Assembly: GCA_021234155.1 (NCBI GenBank)
Contig: JAJEKV010000002.1
Location: forward strand, 31,983,645-32,047,644
Length of the DNA stretch: 64,000 bases
Origin: Isoetes taiwanensis
Taxonomy: Eukaryota > Streptophyta > Lycopodiopsida > Isoetales > Isoetaceae
Reading direction: 5' to 3'
In this document: positions 54,330-62,553 of the stretch, in pieces
Numbering within the stretch: the stretch's first letter is position 1
Layout: each line of letters begins with the position of its first letter
Translations under genes and position numbers: made by a program
Notes under the pieces: generated by a model
Told to the model about the DNA's origin: nothing
Seen by the model: only the letters and a program-made list of their open reading frames with translations
Databases searched by the model: none

Positions 54330-55373
54330 CTGTAAGGTTTAGCTGAAGGGCCTGCGTATAGGTGCTTGCAAGACCAAACAGAGTGGTATAAGAAATGTGA
54401 AGACATTGCTTAGCCTCATCATAATCCTGCAAGGTATATATGGAGTAAAACATCTATTAACCACATACCTTGCAGGATTACAGTGAAGCTAAGAAGTGTC
54501 TTCAAACGAACTGTCTTCAAGATTTATATGTTATAGTTCAGTGCAAGCCAAAGCAACAGAGCATCAAAAGCGGATCAAAATAACAAAGCACGTCTTACCA
54601 AAGAAACACCGAAGAAGTCTCTGCAACGAAGAAGCCGTTCAGCCGTAGAAGCATGTGTCAAGCACATCTCCTACACGTCTTAACACTGAAAATTGAAGTC
54701 TTTTATGCCTATGACATGAAGCAAAGATTGTTTGATCTGTACATAGCATTTACTGCATGGAAAGACAGTCAAATAAGTCAATCACAACTTCAATAAAATT
54801 GTAAGCTACATAATATTCTCAACTAAACAAATGGCATACCACCTTTTATAAGAGAATTGATCTTCTGGTTGAACATACCTTCGTCTGAACATAGGCATCA
54901 AAATCAAACTCCAGAAAATATCTAAAGCATACAAATATTTCTTACCTTGAAACTCTGTTGCAGCATGGTCTTATTGTCTAAAGGCCCAAATCCATAAAAT
55001 AATCTGCTTTTGTTGAGACCATCAACTGAAGGGAAAAAATAGTAGCCTCAGACACAATTTCTATGCTCATAAAAAACATCATGCTGGGACATACCTGGAG
55101 AAATAGAAAATTCAAATACTGCCTTTTTAAGAAACTAATTCATGTCTCTGCATATTCCATCTGCTCCACATGTACCTACATTGAGATGATGACTACTTAA
55201 TCATGAACTCCAAATGGAATATAGATGTTCAGCATACCTAGAGCAGCCATGTGCAGTGCCATTCAAAATTTAAAAGCTTCAGAATGTGCATCTGCTGGAT
55301 AAGGAGAAGACAATACAAAATAACCTGATTCTTTATGCTGGCAATATTTCGCCGATTCTGCCTCCACCGCCAT
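54330..55373 (-). CDS. Unrecognised multi-exon plant gene, 3' end not found
   Basis: Minus-strand exons with GT..AG borders: 55373-55325 (ATG; MAVEAESAKYCQHKES), 55175-55095 (end: FLKKAVFEFSISP), 55025-54946 (VDGLNKSRLFYGFGPLDNKT), 54921-54879 (YFLEFDFDAYVQTK), 54670-54599 (EMCLTHASTAERLLRCRDFF), 54426-54330 (DYDEAKQCLHISYTTLFGLA, STYTQALQLNLTG). Donors include GTAAGA and GTATGT. The last three exons join in phase. Problems: an in-frame TAG early in exon 2, and a 24-bp gap between exons 3 and 4, too small for an intron. A recent pseudogene or a partly wrong model is possible. The ending is helical, TPR-like. I do not recognise the family. Confidence 0.5.
54466..54530 (+). repeat. Inverted duplicate of a gene exon
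   Basis: CCTTGCAGGATTACAGTGAA, GCTAAGAAGTGTCTTCAA on the plus strand mirrors the acceptor and start of the minus-strand exon at 54426 (CCTTGCAGGATTATGATGAG, GCTAAGCAATGTCTTCAC). It encodes DYSEAKKCLQ. The copy includes the splice acceptor, so the duplication was at DNA level. Confidence 0.7.
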
Positions 55374-55540
55374 TGATTCTAGAAACAACAGATATCATTC
55401 TTACAAATTTATGGAAGCATAAAGCCTGAGGTGAAGATGTAGAATTGCTGCATAGAACCCTGGCTATGCAGAGCCAAGACTGGAACCGAACCTGTTTTAG
55501 ATTTTCTACAGTTCCATCTGCTGTTAAACATTCAAACACA

Positions 55541-55654
55541 CCTTCAGAAACCCCGGAGCTAGCTGTAAGCCAAGCTAGTGGCCGAAATTGCAACCCACCT
55601 TCAGAAACCCCGGAGCTAGCTGTAAGCCAAGGTAGTGGCCGAAATTGCAGATAA
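55541..55654. repeat. 57-bp tandem duplication
   Basis: Two units beginning CCTTCAGAAACCCCGGAGCT differ at a few bases. They lie upstream of the minus-strand gene start, probably in its 5' region. The in-frame length explains the repetitive ORFs on both strands. Confidence 0.9.
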
Positions 55655-56279
55655 ATTTGGCGATGAACCTGATGAATAAAGCATGCCAATCCAATTGTCG
55701 AACATGCATGGGGCAACAACTGCAAGAAGGGATATGGGCATCTGCTAAAGTCTCGGATCGATAAGGCAACCCCAAACCCTAGAATTTGGTAATCAAAGGC
55801 AAAGCCACAAATTTGATTTTTGGAATACCTGGAAAGTTTTCCGCCAGCTAAAAGCTTCTAGACCTTAGAAAACTAACCTGAAAAAAAAATCTAAAAAGTT
55901 TTCGGCATGTCGGAAAAACCAAATTTAAATAATAGATAATAATTATAATTATCGCTATTGGAAGTGCTCAACTCTCGGGCTTATCTCGACTCTCACTACC
56001 AAACAAATTTAAATAATTGTAAACATGGGTCACTTCTCACAAATATCTAGCCAAAATGTCGTCGGGAGATTGAGGCGATTGCATGGAAGAGGAGTACATA
56101 TAGTGTGGACAACCCTCTGATGTATATGGGACATGGCATAGACCCTACTTCTAAGTTGGAAACCACGTGTGGACCTATTATGATTTAACCCTTAAATACG
56201 GGTCGTGTAAAACTTCAATGTCAAACTTGCAAAACTATTTTTTATTGCTTAGGATATCTTTCTTATTGTTTCTTTCACA
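55655..56279. other. Spacer between the minus-strand gene and LINE copy B
   Basis: It probably contains the promoter of the minus-strand gene. No repeat or gene is supported. Confidence 0.35.
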
Positions 56280-56520
56280 CGTTTTCACTCATAACAGGAG
56301 ATCCAGAAGTCCGTTTCAGCTGAAATTTGTTGCGTTGGAAAGCTCTCTTAGCAGCCTTTCCGATGGTGTATGATATGACCGTGGTTGGCTAAGTTATTTC
56401 TGTGATAACAGCAATTTTCCGGCCGGTTTGCTCTTTTGGATTCTGGATTAGGGCTTCACATATTCCCTTGACTTGCCCTAATTTGTTGGTCCGTTTGATT
56501 CAAGATCTGTCTAGGTACCC

Positions 56521-58287
56521 ATGGACACTCTCAGGACATCCCCAACCCAACTCGAGAACCAGACCCAGACCCAGACTCAGACACAGCTGCCTGACATGCC
56601 CACTTGGGAGGAGCATACAGCGGCCCACGCCAAGAAGAGACCTAGACCTAGCGATCGGGGCCAAGGGAGAAGCCTCTTCCATGAAGAAGGAGGCTCGTGC
56701 AAAGGCTCAGCGGCAAGCTTCGGCTCAACCCAAGCTTACGGTCGATAGACCCAGCTTTGCAGACCTCAGATGCTGATTCCACAAGGATGGCACACCAGTC
56801 ATGCCATGAGAGGTGGAGACAAACACAGGCGATGGTTGAGGATCACACCACTCAGATCTCACACCTGGCAGAAGAGCAACAAGCCTCCGTCCCCCAAGTG
56901 CTTAAGAAGCAACTGGCTATAGTAAAGCAACGGTTTGCGTGCATTGAGACCCAAGTGCAATAATTGCTTGACGGTATTCGCTGCTGCGGTTTGAAAGGGA
57001 GCGGGATAGCGGACTCTTGGCGGCCTCCGGGCACAAATAGACACCATGTCTACCGAGAGATGAAGTTATAATGAAGGACAAGGAGAGAATTGAGCGAGGG
57101 AGATGGTCAGCGATATCTCCCGTCTTCGATCGGACATTGCGGATGTCATTGCCACTCGGGGGCATTTCGGATAGCAACTAACGAAAAGTCGGTTGCTCAA
57201 AGAAACCCCCGAGCAGGATCAGCACAATGGAGATCACCTTCACATCGGCCGGATGATGTAATTACCTCTTGGATACGAAGTTGGAACAGCGTTCCCTTGT
57301 TCAAGAGCAAGAGGCACCACGAGCTCTGAAGCTACAATCCAACAGGGAAAGGACTCCATGCCAATGCACACGAGGCCTTGCAAAATTGTGTATCCGGTTG
57401 GGCGGCGAAACACCAATTCAGGGGCCGAGCTCGGCTTGTAAGGCGGAGGCAATCTCAGGCACCTCAGCTGCCACCCATGCTCAAGCACCCATGCGAAGTC
57501 AGTCTAGGCAGGCACCACGACGCCCTACTTCACCATTCCCTCCACGCCAACAGGACCCTCCTGTTCATGGACATCGGACAGCGCCTTCAACTCACAGACA
57601 GCAGCCGGTACATGCTGTCCCAGCAAACGTTGATCCACGTGAGCTTAGTGAACGCAGACGGAGAGGTCATAATTTGGTGATCCGTGGCCTGCCGGAAGAA
57701 GAGGGAGAGAATCTCATTCACCGACTCCAGATGCAGATCATCAATCGTATGACATTGCCTGGGCCTGTACACATTGCTCGAGCGGTAGTCATGGTGCTCG
57801 GCGTTACGCCTACAACCGTATTGTCATATTCACAAGAGCGTATATGCAAGTACGGATGCCATCTGCTAGCGCCGGGCAAGCAATTTAAGGGAACATCCTT
57901 GTATGTGGACCAAGACCTCACCCCAAACAAGAACAAGAGTCCCCAGCGTGAGCTCACCAAGGTTCGAGGCATCCGCTGTCAAGGAGGAGCTGCGGGACTA
58001 GTTCGAGGCAAGATGCACATTTTCCGCTCACCGAATGTTGCTGCAGATCCTCCAGGCCATTCAGCTGCAGCCCCCACTGATCATGCTCCTCCACCGTCTG
58101 CTCCAGCCCCATGCCCCTTTGCCGCTTTGCCACTACTCCTCAGTCATATGCCACCCCAACTCCTACTACTTCTCACTCTGCCCCAACCCCTACTGCTTCT
58201 CACTCTGTCCACATGACTCAGTCTGCTACCGCTTCCCACTCTTCCCCCACAACTCAATCTGCGCATGCCCCTGCTGCTAACAAATAG
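56521..58287 (+). pseudogene. LINE copy B ORF1
   Basis: It starts at ATG 56521 (MDTLRTSPTQLENQTQTQTQ) with a PTWEEHTAAHAKKRPRPS segment. It runs through shifted frames with helical, Q/K/E-rich parts (LAEEQQASVPQVLKKQLAIV). From 57269 one long frame has a basic, P- and Q-rich hinge, then LVIRGLPEEEGENLIHRLQM, INRMTLPGPVHIARA and GTSLYVDQDLTPNKNKSPQR, ELTKVRGIRCQGGAAGLVRG. It ends in a P/A/S/T/L-rich linker and PAANK-TAG. The VIRGLPE and LYVDQDL blocks correspond to the RRM-like and C-terminal RNA-binding segments of LINE-1-type ORF1 proteins. The frame shifts once more within the linker. Confidence 0.75.
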
Positions 58288-58290
58288 GGA

Positions 58291-59110
58291 ATGTGCCTTC
58301 AGGTGGTCTCCTGGAATTGTCGAGGTTTCCCATGGCAGAAGGGGGATAGTCTCAACTCTGTTGCTGCAGGTATGGATCTCATCTTCCTCATGGAGACATG
58401 GGAGCACGCAGGACACATGCTACCTGATCTTTTAGGCTATCAACATTTCTTAGTCTTCAATAGCTGCACAGGCAAGAGGGGACATGGAGGGGTTGCCTAT
58501 TATTACCAGGAGTCTTTGGCACAGTCGGTCTTCCCGCACAAGATTGCCGGAACACAACCGATTACTTGTAGGTGCGGTGCGAGAATTGTAGTGGCAACCC
58601 TCTCTTCTTAGCTGCTTGCTACTTTCCACATGCAGAAAGCAACTTTTACCATGCCCACTCAGATGTGGACAGGCTAGCTCCATATGTCGATCTATATGAT
58701 GACATACAGCAACATAGACAGTTGGGTAGTGTGGTACTCCTTGGGGACTTCAATGCACGGACAGGAGTAGAGCAGCCCATGAGACTTGATCCTTTGGCTC
58801 GGGATGTGTTACATTGCGCCCACGGAGGCGCTTTGGCCAATTTAACATCGATGATAGTCGTCCGCAGCGCTTTGGCGGCGATTGCTTCTACTATGTGGTG
58901 TCTTTGACTTGGTAATTTGTAATGGCTTGGCACAGTGGCCTTCCTCCTGTAAGTGCACCTGCAAACAAGAGAATCGTGGTGGAGGATCTAGTGTGGTGGA
59001 CTATCTATTAGTCATTTGGCGGGATGTACATTTGAGCAACCACTTTCGGTAGGAACGCACAGGCGGTAGGGATGAGGGAGCGGCACTCGGATCACCTTCC
59101 ACTCTACCGC
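58291..59110 (+). pseudogene. LINE copy B APE-type endonuclease domain
   Basis: It begins GMCLQVVSWNCRGFPWQKGD three bases after the ORF1 TAG and in the same frame. It has FLMETWEHAGHM, GKRGHGGVAYYYQE, AACYFPHAESNFYHAHSDVD, LLGDFNARTGVEQP and, in another frame, SDHLPLYR. All landmark residues of the fold (N, E, D-x-N, SDH) can be found, but frameshifts near 58610, 58905 and 59060 break it. The first 106 codons are intact and the best example of this domain in the window. Confidence 0.8.
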
Positions 59111-59259
59111 AGTTGGCTTGGCGGTCGCTGCTAGAACCCCTTCTACGGCAGCTCCTTGTATACCTCGCTATGCGATTGGATTATGAGAGGCAAAGGATTA
59201 TGCTGATATGCTCATAGATGACCTTTCAGGAATTTTGCAGGCCCCCACGCTAGAGCAAC

Positions 59260-61560
59260 AAATGAGTCGGTGATTGAGCTCCCTTGGCATTGCAAGAAAG
59301 ATGTTTTGGGATAGCATGCCCGAGAGGTATCACGGTTCGCAACATTCCCGTAATCGGTGGTTTGATGCTGAGTGTAAGGAATACAAATGCCGGCTCCGCC
59401 AGATCACAGATCCTGCAATGCGCCCACATGCCACCACACAGTATCGTGCTTTCTTGAAGGCAAAGAAATCTCAGTACATTGCACGTCATCAAAGGGAAAT
59501 GTTTTCCATGTTGAAAAGCCATCCTAGAATCTTTTGGCGCAAGGTTCTTCGAAAGCCAGCCCAGCCTACGGGGAACATCACTAATGAGCAGGGGAACAAT
59601 ACCGCAAGCAACTCTATGATCCTCAAGGGATACGAGCACTCATACCCCCACAGAATGGTCCGACATTAGAAATCACAGAGGATGATGTTACCCGTGGTCC
59701 TGCAGGCGTTTGGCCAATGGGAAAGCAACGGACCGGATGGTATGTAGGCGAGTTGCTCAAGTGGGCGAGGGAAGCCTATGGTACCGATCCTAACCACTAT
59801 GTTCCAGTGAGCGCCTGAGGAAGGATTCCCCCCCAGTGGACCACAAGCGAGTTGTCCCCATTTACAAAGGCGAGGAGATCCACAGAGTTCAACCAATTAC
59901 CGAACAATCATGGTCGGGTTCGGTGTTTGCCAAACCGCTAATGGGCATTATTGAGCAACAGTTGACCGGTGGGCGTAAACAGCAGTGTCGAAGCTCTCAC
60001 AAGCGGGGTTCGGACCCGGCATTCAACCATTGATCATATCTTCACATTGAGGACTTTGGTTGAGGATAGCGTAAACCGTCCGCCGGGACTGTATTGTTGC
60101 TTTGTTGACTTTGCGAAGGCTTTTGACACCGTGCCTCGGGGAAAAGTTATGGGAAAGATTGCGGCAACTAGAGGTTTCGTGGATATGCAAAATGCAAGAT
60201 ACTGGGTTGTACGAGAGTTGTGCAGGCGGGGGCGCGGATGACGGGACAACCATTCACTAGCGATATTGGGGTCCGCCCGGGATGTCCTCTTTCCCCAACA
60301 TTGTTTTGGTGCGTACATTGACCGGTTGGAACACGGCTCATGGACAATGGGGGTAGCCGGGACCCAACTTTTGCATCAGTCATCGAGACAACTCATCTAT
60401 GAGGACGATGTTGACCTCTTAGCTCACACTCCGGAGGATATGCGGTCTCACTTGGATGCTCGGATACATTACCGCCGGAGCCACAAACATGAGCGTCAAT
60501 CGGCCAAGACCAAGGTGGTCCTAATCTCATCCTCAAGGCCATCCAAGGCCCCTTCATTCACTTATTGAGGGCAACAAGTGGAGGTGACATCCACCTACAA
60601 GTATCCGGGAGTGGAGTTTCCTTCTACACTATCTTTGGGACACTTCCATAAGATTGCGTGTAGCAAGGTCGGAAAGCACTCTATGCAATGAGAACAACAA
60701 CCAGAGAGCGAGAACTATATGATTGGGGGCATCGGGCACATCTGTTCGGGGGTATTGGTAGAGCCCGTTCTTTTGTACGGAGTTGAAGTCTGGGGCCCAG
60801 TGGTGTCCCTTGCTACTTGGAGCAACTTAGAACAGGTGCAGAAGGCCTTCTTAGCACGGACACTCGGAGTGAAATCCACGGTCCCATATCAAATTTTGTT
60901 GCAGAGAGCGGGTTTTCCGCCACTTCGAATGGCGGCCCTTGATAGACACATCGTCTATTTCCGAGAAAGGTGGTAAATATGGATGATGATCGCTTCACCG
61001 TGACTTGGCTTATGCGGTGGCAATGGGACCACAACGACTCAAGAATTGTTGGAAGGATAAAAGAGTGCGATTGGCTAACTAGATGGAATGTCCAGGAGCA
61101 CATGTGCATCCAGGTAGAAACAGAGGCAGATCGTGACAGCCTGAGATGTTATCTTGATGCTTGTTTCTCCAGCAAGCTTTGGGATTCCAGGGGCACGGAG
61201 CAAGTCAAAACAACACATTACAAGCAAAGACATAAATCCCACATTAGAAGCGAGGCCCCTGGCCGCTACCTACGTTCACATACGCCCATGAAAAGCGCGG
61301 GCATATCGCCTCCATTAAGCCGAGGTGCCCACCATCTCCGGATTGAGACATGCCGATGGATTGGGGGGGAGCCGGGATAGGGTTTGTCGGTCTTTGCCGG
61401 GGCGAGTTGTTGAGGATGAGTGTCACACTTTCCAGACACCCGGGCATATGATCGGTCGGACACGCTTATGCTCGGTTGATTAGACCCGATGAGCGCTACA
61501 CATGATGATTGAGGGCGCGACGACGGTGCGCTCACTTTCGGATCATACATTCGGGAAGTC
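59260..61560 (+). pseudogene. LINE copy B reverse transcriptase and C-terminal region
   Basis: The leading segment RHQREMFSMLKSHPRIFWRK links endonuclease and RT. RT blocks follow in broken frames: FAKPLMGIIEQQLT, TRHSTIDHIFTLRT, YCCFVDFAKAFDTVPRGKVM, a GCPLSPTLF-like segment, YEDDVDLLAHTPEDM (the usual YADD altered to YEDD), AKTKVVLISSS, LVEPVLLYGVEVWGPVVSLA and VKSTVPYQILLQ. The C-terminal zinc knuckle is decayed. Loss of alanine in YADD and dozens of indels exclude function. Confidence 0.8.
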
Positions 61561-61630
61561 TTGGACTTGAGGGCTCAGATATGCCCCGATCAACCATTTA
61601 ATTGATGTCGGCGAGTCTTATTCTTTGCCG

Positions 61631-61677
61631 CGGTTTTCCTCGAAAACCCTTCGGCAATTATGGGGGGGTTTTTAATC
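61631..61677 (+). other. LINE 3' stem-loop of copy B
   Basis: CTCGAAAACCCTTCGGCAAT with extra bases, then GGGGGGGTTTTTAATCCG. The extra TTATG in the loop keeps the AAAACCC/GGGTTTT pairing. Confidence 0.7.
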
Positions 61678-61753
61678 CGAGGCAATAATGTGGATGGCTG
61701 CGCTTTTTATATTGGGTCCCATAGGCCGATTGAACTCCGTGGACGATAAAAAC

Positions 61754-61777
61754 AATTCTATTCTATTCTATTCTATT
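61754..61777 (+). repeat. (TTCTA)n tail of LINE copy B
   Basis: Four to five units follow GGACGATAAAAACAA. Confidence 0.85.
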
Positions 61778-61864
61778 ATTTTTTTTATAAGTTATATTGT
61801 TTCTTGGCTATTTTTGTATATTTATATATATACCCTTTTCTCTAATTTGTACACCACCTTTTCT

Positions 61865-62130
61865 TACGCCCCGAAGGGGCTGTCATATGGGCATTTTTTC
61901 TCAATATTCCTTGATCTAGACCATAGAGAGCGGTCCTCGTTTGTGGGGTATTCTTGTACAAATTTTGATATACTGTATAATGTCGTTTGCGAAATAGTAT
62001 AAGGTTTGAGGCAATGTACTAAATGGTGTTGATTTTATACGTATTATATGATTTTAGTGGCTCTTGCTACCCTACGTCACCCCCTTGTGAATATGCACCC
62101 AAACCAAAGGGGGTTTCAGGGGGAATTTTG
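61865..62130 (+). repeat. Dispersed repeat, inverted partner of 31010-31375
   Basis: GTTTGTGGGGTATTCTTGTA, AATGGTGTTGATTTTATACG, GACG-rich CCTACGTCACCCCCTTGTG and CCCAAACCAAAGGGGG match 31.2-31.37 kb in reverse complement. It lies just left of the copia ORF, as its partner lies next to a copia scrap. Confidence 0.6.
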
Positions 62131-62404
62131 TTAGGATCTACAATGCAATGTCTAGCTTATTCAAATGTTTCTATAGCAATACAACCTTTGCATTTATTCA
62201 AAGTGAAGTTATAATGCATATACAACCATTGAAAATGAAGAGAACTTTAACCAATGTATTGCCTTATAGTCCGACAGCTCGGGCATTCATATTTCTATGA
62301 ATCCATTACATCCGAATCAATTTTTCTGTGTATTCTCCTTCAATTTATATTCAGGTACCCGATCCACAAGGAATCAGCACCGATCAAACCACTATCAGCC
62401 CGCT

Positions 62405-62553
62405 CCATTCTAAGTTTGAATTGGAGCATGGCGCATTCTTATTCGACCGAGATTGAGAAATATTTCCGTCAAATTGAACTTGTTCTTCAGTATATCTTTG
62501 CATTTCTGCAATATGCTCAAATTACTGCTCACCATCACATTGTCATCAACATA
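62405..62553 (-). pseudogene. Copia RT continuation after a stop
   Basis: Immediately after the stop at 62554-62556 the same minus-strand frame reads YVDDNVMVSSNLSILQKCKD, ILKNKFNLTEI. YVDD is the copia RT catalytic motif. Homology ends soon after, so the palm and the RNase H are missing. Confidence 0.7.

Larger units (their letters stand above)
56280..61780 (+). mobile_element. Full-span LINE copy B with TTCTA tail
   Basis: Order: one 5' monomer (56280-56420; TTGCGTTGGAAAGCTCTCTT), ORF1 (about 56521-58287), endonuclease (58291-59110), RT (59690-60560), C-terminal part (to about 61560), stem-loop (61631-61677), CATAGGCCGATTG and (TTCTA)n (61754-61777). Dozens of one- and two-base indels relative to copies A and 1 break all domains. 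Confidence 0.85.

Noticed and set aside
56402-56776. 124-codon ORF rich in R, P and S
   Set aside because: Another frame of LINE copy B ORF1.
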